NCBI RefSeq assembly: GCF_023227745.1
Contig: NZ_JALKBX010000010.1
Coordinates: forward strand, 1 to 58,805
Reading direction: 5' to 3'
DNA: 58,805 bases
From: Natroniella acetigena
Lineage (GTDB): Bacteria > Bacillota > Halanaerobiia > Halobacteroidales > Halobacteroidaceae
Part shown: piece after piece, positions 28,282-38,702 of the stretch
How positions within the stretch are numbered: the first letter of the stretch is position 1
How the letters are laid out: each line of letters starts with the position of its first letter
Notes under the pieces: generated by a model
Databases searched by the model: none
What the model was told of the DNA's origin: nothing
What the model saw: only the letters and a program-made list of their open reading frames with translations
Made by a program: the position numbers and the translations under genes

Positions 28282-29490
28282 TTACATGAAAAGTCCAGCA
28301 ATAGTAGCTGTAGTATAAGTTGCTAATGTTCCAGCAATTAATGCCTTAACACCTAAGCTAGCAATTAAACCTTTTCTTTCTGGATCTAACGGGCCAATAC
28401 CACCAATCTGAATCGCAATTGAAGCAAAGTTAGCAAATCCACATAAAGCAAAAGTAGCAATCATTTCAGATTTAGCACTTAAAGCCCTTCCAGCTTCTAC
28501 TGCCTCTTCTCCAATCAATTCAGCTAAACTCAAATAAGCTACAAATTCATTAATAGCCATCTTCTGGCCCAATAAGCTTCCAACTTCTCTAATCTCTTCT
28601 GCAGGAACTCCCATCAAGAAAGCAAATGGAGAGAAGATATATCCTAAAATTTGTTCTAAGCTTGTCCCTAACATTTCTAATGGGTAATTGATTAAAGCAA
28701 TTAATCCTAAAAATGCAATTAGCATTGCAGCTACATTTAAAGCAAGAGTTAATCCTTCACTTGCCCCTTCTGCAGCAGCTCCTAGAATATTTTCATTTTC
28801 AATTTCAACATCAATATCTACTTGTCCAGCAGTTCCAGATTCTTCAGTCTCCGGAATGATAATTTTAGCCATCACCAACGCAGCTGGAGCAGACATTACA
28901 CTTGCTGCTAATAAGTAACCAGGATCAATTCCTAACCCAATAAATCCAGCTAATACTCCACCGGCTACTGTAGCAAATCCTCCAGTCATCATTGCCATAA
29001 CCTCAGAACGAGTCATCTTAGGTATATATCTTTTAACAACCAAAGGTGCCTCAGTCTGACCGATAAAGACATTGGCAGCAGCAGCCAATGATTCAGCACC
29101 ACTCAACCTCATTACCTTCATCATAATACCTGCCATAAATTCAACAACTTTTTGAACAACTCCAAGATAATACATCACAGACATTAAAGCTGAGAAGAAA
29201 ATGATTGTAGGTAATACCATTAAAGCAAAACTAAAATCAGCCATCAAGTGTTCCCCAAATACAAATTGAGCACCATCAAGAGCAAAGTCTAAAACGATCG
29301 CTGCAAACTCACTCAACCATTGAAAAACAGCTCTTCCTGGTGGAAACGCTAAAATTAGAAAAGCAAAGACTAACTGTAGGACAAGTCCAGCAATAACAGT
29401 CCGATGATTAACTGCCTTCCTATCCTCAGATAATGCATAAGCGATTCCTATAAATACTAATAATCCTATAACTCCAATTAGCCTTGACAT
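28282..29490 (-). CDS. nupC: concentrative nucleoside transporter (NupC/CNT family)
   Basis: 402-aa inner-membrane nucleoside symporter. Many hydrophobic segments and CNT signatures: VFGEHLMADFSFALMVLPTI, VFIGQTEAPLVVKRY (nucleoside-binding QTEAP), GGFATVAGGVLAGF and the KMAINEFVAYL and CGFANFASIAIQIG blocks. It supplies nucleosides to cdd, deoC and deoD. The upstream 461-bp gap is filled with stem-loop repeats. Confidence 0.95.
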   Translation of the reverse strand: MSRLIGVIGLLVFIGIAYALSEDRKAVNHRTVIAGLVLQLVFAFLILAFPPGRAVFQWLSEFAAIVLDFALDGAQFVFGEHLMADFSFALMVLPTIIFFSALMSVMYYLGVVQKVVEFMAGIMMKVMRLSGAESLAAAANVFIGQTEAPLVVKRYIPKMTRSEVMAMMTGGFATVAGGVLAGFIGLGIDPGYLLAASVMSAPAALVMAKIIIPETEESGTAGQVDIDVEIENENILGAAAEGASEGLTLALNVAAMLIAFLGLIALINYPLEMLGTSLEQILGYIFSPFAFLMGVPAEEIREVGSLLGQKMAINEFVAYLSLAELIGEEAVEAGRALSAKSEMIATFALCGFANFASIAIQIGGIGPLDPERKGLIASLGVKALIAGTLATYTTATIAGLFM

Positions 29491-29624
29491 ATTAATAATC
29501 CCCCTTATTTAATATAATTAATCTGAGGGTTATTAACAGCTATTAATTATTAGGTATCCTCTTATTAAGTTTACTATTAACTACAATAGCTATTATCTTC
29601 TTGAATACCTAACGTTTTATTGAT

Positions 29625-29930
29625 ATATAGTTTACAGTTGATATGGTTTCTATGGATACGGTTTTTGTGATTTTCACGAAAGGGTTGATAAACCCTGTAG
29701 GAGTTTCACGAAAGGTCTTGAAAAAGACCTGTAGGGACGGTTGACAGTAGATAGAAAAAATCTAAGAGCGGATTTTTTTCATCACGAAGGGTTCAAAGAA
29801 CCCGAAGGAAAACCTTAAAATTAAAACCACTCTAAACCTATAATTTTAAGTCTTTTCATGGGTTTTAAGATCTTAATATTTTGCTCTTAACTGTAAACTG
29901 TAAACCGTAAACTGTCAACTCAATTATAGT
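29625..29930. repeat. compound repeat: palindromic arms around three tandem stem-loops
   Basis: Outer arms (AGTTTACAGTTGATA and complementary ACTGTAAACTGTAAACC) enclose stem-loops at 29671-29702 (AGGGTT-GATA-AACCCT), 29703-29736 (AGGTCTT-GAAA-AAGACCT) and 29779-29810 (GGGTTC-AAA-GAACCC). Each is preceded by CACGAA, and the first two are followed by GTAGG. This is most of the nupC-deoC gap; no gene seen. Confidence 0.7.
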
Positions 29931-29951
29931 ATTTCCCAACTAATACTGTTT

Positions 29952-30629
29952 TTAATAGTCTCCTGTAAGCTCTTCTCCAGCTACAATTTTGACTCCAGAG
30001 CTAGCTCCAATTCTTGTGGCACCTGCTTCAATCATCTCTTCGGCATCTTCTAAACTCCTAACACCACCAGAAGCCTTAACTCCTAATTCTTCCCCAACAA
30101 CTTCTCTCATTAATCTGATATCTTCAACAGTTGCTCCACCTGTTCCAAACCCAGTAGATGTCTTAACAAAATCTACTCCTACCTCTTTAGCAACTTGACA
30201 AGCCTTCTTCTTTTCTTCTTCTGTCAAATAACAGGTTTCAATGATTACCTTAATTAAAGCCTTATTTTGAGCAACATCAACAACCGTTTTAATATCATCC
30301 CTAACAATCTCCCATTCTCCTGATTTTAAAGCCCCAATATTAATCACCATATCAATCTCATCGGCACCCTCTTTAATTGCCTTATTTGCTTCAAAGGCTT
30401 TACTCTCTGCTGTGTTGGCCCCTAGTGGAAATCCAATCACTGTACAAACCTTTACTGAACTATCTTCTAATTCTTTATTTATCAAGGATACAAAAACTGG
30501 ATTAATACAGACAGAGGCAAAATTATACTCTTTTGCCTCTTGACATTTAATTATAACCTCTTGTTTAGTTGCCTCAGCACTCAATATAGTATGATCAATT
30601 ATACTTGCTATCTCATTGACGTCCATCAT
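29952..30629 (-). CDS. deoC: deoxyribose-phosphate aldolase
   Basis: Cleaves deoxyribose-5-P to glyceraldehyde-3-P and acetaldehyde. 225 aa TIM barrel. The Schiff-base Lys is in [11 protein letters not shown], with supporting Lys/Asp in [10 protein letters not shown] and a C-terminal KASGGVRS and IGASSG phosphate site. It follows a promoter with an operator-like palindrome shared with deoD. Confidence 0.96.
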   Translation of the reverse strand: MMDVNEIASIIDHTILSAEATKQEVIIKCQEAKEYNFASVCINPVFVSLINKELEDSSVKVCTVIGFPLGANTAESKAFEANKAIKEGADEIDMVINIGALKSGEWEIVRDDIKTVVDVAQNKALIKVIIETCYLTEEEKKKACQVAKEVGVDFVKTSTGFGTGGATVEDIRLMREVVGEELGVKASGGVRSLEDAEEMIEAGATRIGASSGVKIVAGEELTGDY

Positions 30630-30799
30630 ATCCCTCCAGTTGGCTATATAATAAGTTTACACAAAACTATTCATGATAATAAATCCTAGATAAATACCAA
30701 AGACACCCATAACCCCTTTATCTTTTCAAAATAAGCATAAATAAGAATTAAATAACCTCTAATCATAGTTTAAGTTTTTTAAATTTTCAATACTTAAAT

Positions 30800-30810
30800 A
30801 CGTCTGACGT
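30800..30810 (-). promoter_or_regulatory. candidate operator, deoC promoter
   Basis: Perfect 5-1-5 palindrome ACGTC-A-GACGT (minus) just downstream of the -10 box. Nearly identical to 38645-38655 before deoD. The NCGTCNGACGN form is typical of GntR-type sites (inference). Confidence 0.6.
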
Positions 30811-30821
30811 CTTACGATATG

Positions 30822-30850
30822 ATTTTACTATATTATTCTCTTTTTGTCAA
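30822..30850 (-). promoter_or_regulatory. promoter of deoC
   Basis: Minus strand: TTGACA (30850-30845), 17 nt, TAAAAT (30827-30822). The start site would fall beside the palindrome at 30800-30810. Confidence 0.8.
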
Positions 30851-30875
30851 TCTAACAACTATTTATTTTTACAAT

Positions 30876-32411
30876 TTAGATTATTAAATAAAGAGCAACA
30901 CCTACAACTAAACTACTTAACAATGTATAACCAAGAGTTATCTTCAATATGTTCCCTTCCAATCCTAATGCTCCTATAGTAGAGACACCAAGTAATATCT
31001 TAGCTGGAGCTACTGCTGAACCTAAAGAAGCACCAACTGCTTGACTAGCAGCAATCAGATAAGGAGGCAGTTCTAGCAATTCTGCTACTCCTATCTGTAC
31101 ACCTCCGAATAAGACATTAGAACTTGTAGTACTGCCTGTTAAAAATGCCCCTAAAATTCCAATGAAAGGAGAAATGATCGGAAAGTAATTACTACTTACT
31201 TCAATCATTCCCTGAGCAAACATATAAAGCATACCTGAATCATTCATTACTAATGCCATCATCATCAATAATAAGACAGTCAGGCTAGAAGAAATCCCTT
31301 GTTGATAGCTAGTTTTCAAAATTTCTTTAATCTGTCTAGAAACTAAAAAGCCTTTTAATAAGTAAATTATGATTCCTAATACTCCTGCTAATAATAAGAA
31401 CGTAACTGGATGAGACAAGAAATCAATAACAGCATAACCTTCTTCTGGTTGAACTTGATAACCCAACATAGTAGTAAAACCTGGATAAGAAAATCCAACC
31501 GACCACTCTGGTAATAAATTTTCGAGTAGAGGAACCTGAGAAATCAAAGCTGTTCCAATCAAAATAAAATAAGGCAACAGCGCTAATTTTATTGACATTC
31601 CTTCATTATTCTTATTTTTTCTCTTTTTTTCTTTATTATTCCCATTTAATAAGATTAAAAACAATAGACTACCACTCAACCCTCCTAGTAATGAAGCTAA
31701 ATGGGGAAACCCCAATTTAACAACTCCTAATTGTACTGTTCCCATCACCAGTCCAATCGGAAGAATATATTTCAGTGAGCTTTTAATCGCCTTTACTCCT
31801 CCTTGAAGATGAGCAACTGATAATCCAGTTATAATGATTGGTAAATAAAATAGTAATGTCGATACTAATCCTAATCGAATCGGTTCCAATCCTGTTACTA
31901 AACTGAGTGCATAAAAAGAAGAACCCATAGAACCAAATCCAATCGACCACGAATGACCGATCAAAACTGCACTCAGAGCAACCAACGGATCAAAGCCCAT
32001 TCCTACCATTAATGAACCAATCACAGCCACCGGTACTCCAAAACCTGATATCCCTTGGATAAAAGAAGAAAAAGCCCAAGCTAAGGCTAAAATCTGTAGT
32101 AATTTATCTCCACTCAACCCCAACATAAAATCCTTAATCACTTCAAAAGCACCGACTATTTTTACTACATTATACAGGAATATTGCTCCCATAATTATCA
32201 AGATTACATATAAACTTAGACTAGCTCCCTTAGCAACCGCTATTCCAAGCTGTCCAAAAGTAAGCTTATAGTTAATAACTGCTATTATTAAGGCAGTTAT
32301 TAAACTGAGCAAAGCAGCTATTGTTGATTTTATTTTTAAGTAAGAGATCGTAAATAAAAGTAAAACAATAGGTACCATAGCACTAATCCATAATCCAATA
32401 CTAAACTCCAT
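30876..32411 (-). CDS. lctP: L-lactate/glycolate permease family transporter
   Basis: 511-aa polytopic membrane protein of the LctP family, with about a dozen hydrophobic segments. Family-like blocks are AFSSFIQGISGFGVPVAVIG, LIGHSWSIGFGSMGSSFYAL, FLTGSTTSSNVLFGG and AVGASLGSAVAPAKI. It should move lactate or glycolate with protons. A LarA-family gene is at 54-55 kb, but no lactate dehydrogenase is visible nearby. Confidence 0.92.
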   Translation of the reverse strand: MEFSIGLWISAMVPIVLLLFTISYLKIKSTIAALLSLITALIIAVINYKLTFGQLGIAVAKGASLSLYVILIIMGAIFLYNVVKIVGAFEVIKDFMLGLSGDKLLQILALAWAFSSFIQGISGFGVPVAVIGSLMVGMGFDPLVALSAVLIGHSWSIGFGSMGSSFYALSLVTGLEPIRLGLVSTLLFYLPIIITGLSVAHLQGGVKAIKSSLKYILPIGLVMGTVQLGVVKLGFPHLASLLGGLSGSLLFLILLNGNNKEKKRKNKNNEGMSIKLALLPYFILIGTALISQVPLLENLLPEWSVGFSYPGFTTMLGYQVQPEEGYAVIDFLSHPVTFLLLAGVLGIIIYLLKGFLVSRQIKEILKTSYQQGISSSLTVLLLMMMALVMNDSGMLYMFAQGMIEVSSNYFPIISPFIGILGAFLTGSTTSSNVLFGGVQIGVAELLELPPYLIAASQAVGASLGSAVAPAKILLGVSTIGALGLEGNILKITLGYTLLSSLVVGVALYLII

Positions 32412-32640
32412 TATTCCAACTCCTTTATCGAAAGATTTCAGTACAATTATTAATTGACATGCGTTAACTTAATTAACATAACACAACAGCTTAAGTTTAA
32501 GTCCAAGTCTAAGTTTAAGTAAGAACTAAAACCCCTTATGTTTTTAACGATTGACTTAGCCTTACCTTCAGGTTTATAAAAACCTTTCGTAATAAAAACC
32601 ATTTCCTCAACCTTAAACTTGAGCTATTTTGTAATAAAAA
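32412..32640. other. lctP upstream region with stem-loop repeat
   Basis: AT-rich, non-coding. It holds AGTTTAAG-like direct repeats (32495-32525) and one stem-loop of the dispersed family (AGGTTT-ATAA-AAACCT then TTCGTAAT, 32569-32592). Confidence 0.45.
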
Positions 32641-32645
32641 TAAAT

Positions 32646-32679
32646 CAAGGATGAATCAACTTCAATTGATTCATCCTTG
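32646..32679 (-). terminator. terminator of the transketolase gene
   Basis: CAAGGATGAATCAA / TTGATTCATCCTTG palindrome followed on the minus strand by a U-rich run. Confidence 0.8.
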
Positions 32680-32703
32680 TCAATTAGCTACCTCTATTAA
32701 TAA

Positions 32704-34680
32704 TTATAGTTTCTCTAAGATATCCTCAGCAATCTTGTCAGCCTCAAACCCAAATTTACGAGCCACTTCTTGACCTGGACCACTGGCACCGAATCGATCC
32801 ATACTGACTAAATGATGATTAGCTCCTAGGAATCGATACCAGGCAGTTCCAATTCCTGCTTCAATTGCTACTCTGAAGGTATCATTATCCCCAAGTACTT
32901 CTGCTAAATAGTCCTCTCCTTGCTCAGCAAATAACTCTTTATCCGGTACTGAGACAACTCGAGCATTCTTTCCTTCTTCTTTTAATAACTGAGCGACTTC
33001 TACAGCTAAAGAAACCTCACTACCACTGGCCATCAAGACTAAATCAAGTTCTCCAGCTTCTTCAGTTACTACATATCCTCCTCGATCAATATCAGCTAAT
33101 CCATTAGCTTTATCTAAATGAGGAAGATTCTGTCTAGTCAAGATCAGAGCTGTTGGCCCATCAGCTCTCTCCATTGCTTGCAACCAAGCTTCTTTAGTCT
33201 CTTCTTCATCAGCAGGTCTTAATACCGTCAAGTTAGGAATCATGCGTAATGATTCTACATGCTCAACTGGCTGATGAGTTGGCCCGTCTTCTCCAATATA
33301 GATTGAATCATGAGTGAAGACATAAACTACTGGTTGTTTCATTAAAGCAGCCATCCTAATAGCATGACGCATGTAATCAGAAAAGACAAGGAATGTAGAA
33401 CAAAATGGCCTTAGCCCTCCCTCTAAGGAGATACCATTAACAATGGCTCCCATCGCATGCTCTCTAACTCCAAAACGGAAATTACGTCCAGCAAAATTAT
33501 CTGCTTGAACTTCGTCATACTTGTCCAAATAAGTCTTATTTGATGGGGCCAAATCAGCAGAACCACCTACTAAGTAAGGAACCTGATCAGCTATCTCTTT
33601 CAAAGCAGCTCCCGAAGCCTTTCTCGTTGCAATTGGAGTATCTATCTCAAGCTCAGTAATAACCTCTCGTAACTCTTCAGGCAATTCTAAGTTAAGAGCT
33701 CGCTCTAACTCCTCTTTTAACTCTGGATTAACATTGGCCCATGCTGCAAATTTTTCCTGCCAAACTTGATATTCTTCAGCCAATTCTTCTTTTCGTTGAC
33801 CCAAAAACTCTGTTACCTCTTCTGAAACATAAAACTTCTCATCAACTGGCAGACCGAACTCTTCTTTCATTCCTTTGATCTCTTCTGCCCCTAATGGTGC
33901 ACCATGTGCCGCACTACTACCTTGCTTAGTCGGTGCTCCATAACCGATATCTGTCTTAGCTATAATCAATACTGGCTTATCTTGGATCTCTTTAGCTGCT
34001 TCAATAGCTGCTCTAATCTGCTCTAAATCATGTCCATCTACTTCTTCAATTACATGCCAATCATAGGCCTTAAATCTGTCACCTACTGATTCAGTAAATG
34101 TTAAATCTGTATCTCCAGCAATTGAGATTTGGTTGTCATCATAAATTGCAATCAACTTACCCAAACCTAAATGACCTGCTAAAGAAGCGGCTTCAGCAGT
34201 AATTCCCTCCATCATACAGCCATCTCCAAGTAATGTATATGTATTGTGATCGATTATTTCAAACTCATCTGTATTATACTTTTCTGCTAACATCTGCTCA
34301 GCAATAGCCATTCCTACTGCATTAGCAAATCCTTGGCCTAACGGGCCAGTCGTAGTCTCAACACCTGGAGTATCCATATACTCAGGATGACCTGGAGTCT
34401 TAGAACCCAATTGTCTAAATTCCTTTAAATCTTCTATGGATAAATCATATCCTGTTAAATGGAGCAAAGAATACAACAGTGCTGAACCATGTCCTGCTGA
34501 TAAGACGAATCGATCTCGATTTAACCAATCTGGATCAGCTGGATTATGCTTCATCACCTCACCATATAATACTGAACCTAACTCTGCACATCCTAAAGGT
34601 AACCCAGGATGACCTGAATTAGCTTCTTCTATAGCATCAGCCGATAAACCTCTAACTACATTTGCTACTTCTTTCAACAA
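32704..34680 (-). CDS. tkt: transketolase
   Basis: Thiamine-diphosphate enzyme of the pentose phosphate pathway. 658 aa, one-piece type. Motifs: [33 protein letters not shown] (ThDP/Mg), [11 protein letters not shown] (catalytic Glu) and [21 protein letters not shown] start with AAGGAGG 7 nt upstream. Works with rpe and the transaldolase-like enzyme encoded nearby. Confidence 0.96.
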   Translation of the reverse strand: MLKEVANVVRGLSADAIEEANSGHPGLPLGCAELGSVLYGEVMKHNPADPDWLNRDRFVLSAGHGSALLYSLLHLTGYDLSIEDLKEFRQLGSKTPGHPEYMDTPGVETTTGPLGQGFANAVGMAIAEQMLAEKYNTDEFEIIDHNTYTLLGDGCMMEGITAEAASLAGHLGLGKLIAIYDDNQISIAGDTDLTFTESVGDRFKAYDWHVIEEVDGHDLEQIRAAIEAAKEIQDKPVLIIAKTDIGYGAPTKQGSSAAHGAPLGAEEIKGMKEEFGLPVDEKFYVSEEVTEFLGQRKEELAEEYQVWQEKFAAWANVNPELKEELERALNLELPEELREVITELEIDTPIATRKASGAALKEIADQVPYLVGGSADLAPSNKTYLDKYDEVQADNFAGRNFRFGVREHAMGAIVNGISLEGGLRPFCSTFLVFSDYMRHAIRMAALMKQPVVYVFTHDSIYIGEDGPTHQPVEHVESLRMIPNLTVLRPADEEETKEAWLQAMERADGPTALILTRQNLPHLDKANGLADIDRGGYVVTEEAGELDLVLMASGSEVSLAVEVAQLLKEEGKNARVVSVPDKELFAEQGEDYLAEVLGDNDTFRVAIEAGIGTAWYRFLGANHHLVSMDRFGASGPGQEVARKFGFEADKIAEDILEKL

Positions 34681-34808
34681 TTTTATTCCTCCTTATTAAA
34701 TCTTCGTCTTTTTTCTCCCTTCAATGATAACATTAAACAGCTTAGTTATCAACTTCTAACTTATAAAATATCAAATTTAACTGCTCTATCTCCTTGAGGG
34801 AAAATTTA

Positions 34809-36098
34809 TCACCCCTTCAAATCTAAAATCCATTCAATCCATTTTAAGACTGTTTGGGCTCTTCTTCTAATAGTACTCTCACTTGAGATATTATATAATT
34901 TCTCCTTGTTCGCCAACATTATATCAACTACATCTTTCTTAGAAATTAGAGTTGATCTCTTCAAACATAATTTAAATACCTTATAGAAGATTTCATGTTC
35001 TAAGATAGATTCAACTATCCTTAAATTCTTCTTTTTTCTTCTCATTGTAATAATCTTACGTCCTAGCTTTGACAATTTCAATCTACTATCTTCTGACTTA
35101 ATTAAGTCTAAATACATACCTGCTCTTGAATAATACTGAGCTTGTCTCTTATCAAAATCATATCTGGTACTTATCTCTTCTATGCTCAAAGGTTTCTCAT
35201 ATAAGGATTTCACTAAATCTAAGACCCTATTAAATGAATCTGCCTGGGGAAAAGGAATTTCAGGCTCTGGTTTTATTGTGACATCTCTAAAAAGCTGTTC
35301 GAGATCTCGTGAAGTAATAGATTTATCTTTGATTACATAATTTTTCTGAACAAGCAACTCCAGTGAATTATAGTTATTATGCTCTTTAAATTGATAAACA
35401 AAGAAACTGAATATATCATTAGAATAGAACATGAAGACTGGAACAACCTCTTTAGCAATCTTTTTATTCCATAACCTATAAGGATAATATAACTGTCGAA
35501 TCAAAAAATCCTCTGAAAAGGAATTTTTAGCTTCGATTAAGATCAATTTATCTGTAGTTTCATAGCCACCATCTATTTCACATTGACTATTTTCTACTCT
35601 GATCTGATGATATAGCTCTTTTTCCTTATTTCTAATACTGAATTTGAAATTATTAGTAGACATCCTTCCACTCACAGTAGAAATTAACTCTTCACTTTCA
35701 ATTAGATCATTTATTATTCCAGAGATAAGAGCAGATTTTAATACTGCTGCCTCTGAATATAAATCTTTAGGGTTTACACTTTCAATCCAGTCTGGAAAAT
35801 CAACTTCTATCGGAGTAATCTCCTCATAGTTAAGATTGAGCTTTTCATAAACATCAAATTTACCAATTATATACTCACCTCTAGTAATTGGCAAAATGGT
35901 CAGATTGTGTTCAGAAAAAAGATATGGTAAATTACTTTCATGATCGAATTTAGTCATCAATCGTGCTTCCCTATACTTATTGATTTCACTTGATGTAATG
36001 GTAAAATAACCCTGCTCCTCAACCTGTTCAACAATAGGATAGTCTGCAAAGATTTCAGCCCACTTTTTATCAACTTTCCTATTACGATTTTTAGCCAT
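34809..36098 (-). CDS. putative type II restriction endonuclease (PD-(D/E)xK fold)
   Basis: 429 aa, immediately after and overlapping by 8 bp an adenine methyltransferase gene. A PD-(D/E)xK nuclease core is suggested by CEIDGGYETTDKLILIEAK near residues 172-190 (Asp...Glu-x-Lys). The C-terminal third (about 280-429) looks like winged-helix DNA-binding segments with many Arg/Lys. The sequence is not one I can tie to a named enzyme; specificity is unknown. The overlap and partner gene make restriction the best call. Confidence 0.75.
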   Translation of the reverse strand: MAKNRNRKVDKKWAEIFADYPIVEQVEEQGYFTITSSEINKYREARLMTKFDHESNLPYLFSEHNLTILPITRGEYIIGKFDVYEKLNLNYEEITPIEVDFPDWIESVNPKDLYSEAAVLKSALISGIINDLIESEELISTVSGRMSTNNFKFSIRNKEKELYHQIRVENSQCEIDGGYETTDKLILIEAKNSFSEDFLIRQLYYPYRLWNKKIAKEVVPVFMFYSNDIFSFFVYQFKEHNNYNSLELLVQKNYVIKDKSITSRDLEQLFRDVTIKPEPEIPFPQADSFNRVLDLVKSLYEKPLSIEEISTRYDFDKRQAQYYSRAGMYLDLIKSEDSRLKLSKLGRKIITMRRKKKNLRIVESILEHEIFYKVFKLCLKRSTLISKKDVVDIMLANKEKLYNISSESTIRRRAQTVLKWIEWILDLKG

Positions 36099-36945
36099 TT
36101 AGATCATTCACTTCATAATTTCTAACTAAGACTTCTTTAATCTCTCCTCTTTGATCAGCTTTAGAGTTAATAGCTCTAGTAGCATCAATATATTCTATTG
36201 TATAATCTTTATAAAGCTCTAATATTAAATCAGCACTTGAATTAGATAGTAAAAATCTACACCCTCTTTTAGTTAAATTATCACATAACTTCTTTAATCT
36301 CTTCTGATCTGCTTCATCAAAGCCATCCCTAGTATAGCTAGTAAAGGAAGAAGTATCAGATAGTGGATGATAAGGTGGATCAAAGTAAACAAAGGCCTCT
36401 TTTCTCATATATTTGATTGCTTCTTCAAAGTCAGTACTCAAAATTTTAACCTCATTATTATTTAGATAACCACTGACAGCCCTTAAAACCTCTTCATTAA
36501 CAATATTCGGGTTCTTATATTTACCAAACGGTACATTGAATTGGCCCTTTTGATTGACCCGAAAGAGACCATTAAAGCAAGTCTTATTTAAATACAGGAT
36601 TCTCGAGGCTCTTTTCACATCCGATAGCTCTTCATATTCGGTAGTTCTATCTAATGCTCTTGTTTCATAATAGTAATCCTTCTCATTCTGATGAGTCTTT
36701 AGATCTGCAATTAATTGCTCAACTTTATCTCTAATTACTTTATAAGCATTGATCAATTCGTGATTGGCATCATTAATAATTGCTTTTTCAGGTTGTAGAT
36801 CAAAAAGAACAGCCCCAGCACCTACAAATGGTTCGTAGTAAGTAGACATCTGTTTAGGAATTCTTTTTCTTAATTCAGGTAATAGCTGCCTTTTGCCACC
36901 TGCCCACTTTACAAAAGGTTTAATTAGTTTATTATCTTTCACCAT
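36091..36945 (-). CDS. D12-class DNA adenine-N6 methyltransferase (Dam/DpnM type)
   Basis: 284 aa from the ATG at 36945, chosen because AGGAGG lies just upstream and FVKWAGGKRQLL starts 9 residues in. A longer frame runs back through the terminator into the transaldolase gene. FVKWAGGKRQ is the SAM-binding motif, YYEPFVGAGAVLFD follows, and FDPPYHPL is the catalytic DPPY. It should protect the host site of the overlapping restriction gene. The GATC-type D12 family is likely, but specificity is not readable. Confidence 0.92.
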   Translation of the reverse strand: MVKDNKLIKPFVKWAGGKRQLLPELRKRIPKQMSTYYEPFVGAGAVLFDLQPEKAIINDANHELINAYKVIRDKVEQLIADLKTHQNEKDYYYETRALDRTTEYEELSDVKRASRILYLNKTCFNGLFRVNQKGQFNVPFGKYKNPNIVNEEVLRAVSGYLNNNEVKILSTDFEEAIKYMRKEAFVYFDPPYHPLSDTSSFTSYTRDGFDEADQKRLKKLCDNLTKRGCRFLLSNSSADLILELYKDYTIEYIDATRAINSKADQRGEIKEVLVRNYEVNDLNG

Positions 36946-36978
36946 TTCTATCTGACCTCCTAGAACATTTTTAATTGC

Positions 36979-37009
36979 AAAAAAAGATCCCCTAATTAAG
37001 AGGATCTTT
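36979..37009 (-). terminator. terminator between fsa and the R-M genes
   Basis: AAAGATCC / GGATCTTT stem with a run of U on the minus strand. The methyltransferase start lies 34 nt beyond it, so the R-M pair needs its own promoter or read-through. Confidence 0.8.
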
Positions 37010-37024
37010 CCAACTAAATATTTA

Positions 37025-37669
37025 CTATTTTCCTTGCTCCCAATCATTCAAGAATTTTTCAATTCCAATATCAGTCAACGGATGGCTAGATAGCTTTCCA
37101 ATTACATCGAAAGGAATAGTAGCAATATCTGCTCCAATTAAAGCAGCTTGCTTAACATGCTGAGGATGTCTAATACTAGCAGTAATAATCTCGCTTTCTA
37201 AACCGTAATTATCTAAGATAATTGCAATATCTTCAATTAATTGTAACCCTTCATGGGCTATATCATCTAATCTCCCTACAAATGGACTGATATATGTAGC
37301 ACCTGCTTTAGCGGCTAATAAAGCTTGATTAGCTGAAAAGACTAAAGTTACATTAGTCTTAATTCCTTCTTCACTCAAAGTCTTAACCGCTTTTAATCCC
37401 TCAACTGTCATTGGAATCTTAATTACTACATTCTGAGCCAACTCTGCTAATTCTCTAGCTTCTTCAATCATCCCTTCTGCCTCTAAACTGATTACCTCAG
37501 CACTGACTGGGCCATCTACAAGCTCACAGATCTCTTTAATTCTCGTATGAAAGTCAACATCTCCCTCTTTAGCTACCAAGCTAGGATTAGTAGTAACCCC
37601 ATCAATCACTCCTAAACTGGCTGCTTCTTTAATCTCTTCTAAATTAGCAGTATCAATAAAAAACTTCAT
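37025..37669 (-). CDS. fsa: fructose-6-phosphate aldolase / transaldolase (small type)
   Basis: 214 aa, the short transaldolase/FSA subgroup. [14 protein letters not shown] and [13 protein letters not shown] at the N terminus, NVVIKIPMT with the Schiff-base Lys near residue 86, and SPFVGRLDD near 132. Whether it acts as a transaldolase (likely, given tkt and rpe here) or aldolase cannot be told from sequence. The stop is TAG followed at once by in-frame TAA. Confidence 0.92.
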   Translation of the reverse strand: MKFFIDTANLEEIKEAASLGVIDGVTTNPSLVAKEGDVDFHTRIKEICELVDGPVSAEVISLEAEGMIEEARELAELAQNVVIKIPMTVEGLKAVKTLSEEGIKTNVTLVFSANQALLAAKAGATYISPFVGRLDDIAHEGLQLIEDIAIILDNYGLESEIITASIRHPQHVKQAALIGADIATIPFDVIGKLSSHPLTDIGIEKFLNDWEQGK

Positions 37670-37807
37670 CTTATCACTCCTTATTTTAGTAATTAGTGAC
37701 TAGTAACTTATAATTAGTTATTAGCACTTTTATAATGACCTATTTATTATTAAATAATAAAATTAACTCAATAGCAAGTGATATTTCAAATTTAATCTAA
37801 AAATATA

Positions 37808-37840
37808 AAAATTAGGCCTAATTAATAGACCTAATTTTTT
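37808..37840 (-). terminator. terminator of deoD
   Basis: AAAATTAGG...CCTAATTTT stem on the minus strand, with a U-rich tail, between deoD and fsa. Confidence 0.7.
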
Positions 37841-37871
37841 AAACTTTTTTATTCAGTTCATTTGCTTCCAA

Positions 37872-38582
37872 TTATCCATAAATCTTAGTTGTCGTATCTA
37901 GAACCATCTCTGTCATCCGGTCAACACCCTGTTGAATCTTTTCTTTGTCAGCTCTAACCTGACTAAAGACATGATCAGAAACAGTTAAGACAGTAGCTGC
38001 TCTTAATCCATACTTAGCTGCAGTATGATATAACATCGCTGTCTCCATCTCTACTGCTAAGACACCATAATCAGCTAATTCCTTAACATGCTCTTCTGGA
38101 GTCCCATAAAAATAATCAGAAGTAGCAATTTGTCCTACATGAACAGGCATCTCCAATTCAACTGCACTATCATATAGGTACTTAATCAATTCAAAATCAG
38201 CTGGCGGGGCCAACGTAATATTCTGCTGCATCTGATTAACTGTAGTACCAATTGTAGCAGAAGATTGAGCAATAATCACATCTGCTTGCTCTAACTCTTC
38301 AGTTAAAGCTCCACAAGTTCCTACCCTAATTAATGTTTTAGCACCTAGCATCTTTAACTCTTCAAGCATGATTCCTGCTGAAGGAACTCCCATTCCTGTT
38401 GTTTGAATTGAGACCTCCACACCATTAAAAGTTCCTGTATAACCATACATCTCTCTGTAATCAGTATATAGCTTTGGATCATCTAAAAACTTTTCCGCCA
38501 TATACTTGGCCCGTTGTGGGTTCCCTGGTAATAAAACAATATCAGCTACCTCTCCTTGCTCTGCTTCAATATGAATTGGCAC
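37872..38582 (-). CDS. deoD: purine-nucleoside phosphorylase (DeoD type)
   Basis: Hexameric PNP that phosphorolyses purine nucleosides. 236 aa. DIVLLPGNPQRAKYMAE (phosphate site Gly/Arg), MYGYTGTFNG, GTCGALTEEL, VEMETAMLY and TVSDHVF (catalytic Asp) are present. It has its own promoter with a palindrome matching the deoC one, indicating joint control of nucleoside breakdown. Confidence 0.96.
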   Translation of the reverse strand: MPIHIEAEQGEVADIVLLPGNPQRAKYMAEKFLDDPKLYTDYREMYGYTGTFNGVEVSIQTTGMGVPSAGIMLEELKMLGAKTLIRVGTCGALTEELEQADVIIAQSSATIGTTVNQMQQNITLAPPADFELIKYLYDSAVELEMPVHVGQIATSDYFYGTPEEHVKELADYGVLAVEMETAMLYHTAAKYGLRAATVLTVSDHVFSQVRADKEKIQQGVDRMTEMVLDTTTKIYG

Positions 38583-38644
38583 CTTTAAATCTCCTCCTTA
38601 ATATGTAATTAAAATTAACTTTCTTCTATACTAACAAAAAATAA

Positions 38645-38655
38645 TCGTCAGACGT
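38645..38655 (-). promoter_or_regulatory. candidate operator, deoD promoter
   Basis: Palindrome CGTC-A-GACG (plus strand TCGTCAGACGT), about 20 nt downstream of the -10 box, matching the deoC site at 30800-30810. Confidence 0.6.
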
Positions 38656-38673
38656 CTAACTTAACCCAGTTTT

Positions 38674-38702
38674 ATCTTACTACATTAAAACTAATTTGTC
38701 AA
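38674..38702 (-). promoter_or_regulatory. promoter of deoD
   Basis: Minus strand: TTGACA (38702-38697), 17 nt, TAAGAT (38679-38674). Confidence 0.78.

Noticed and set aside
36946-37047. Longer start of the adenine methyltransferase
   Set aside because: Runs through the fsa terminator and into fsa; AGGAGG and the conserved start motif point to 36945.
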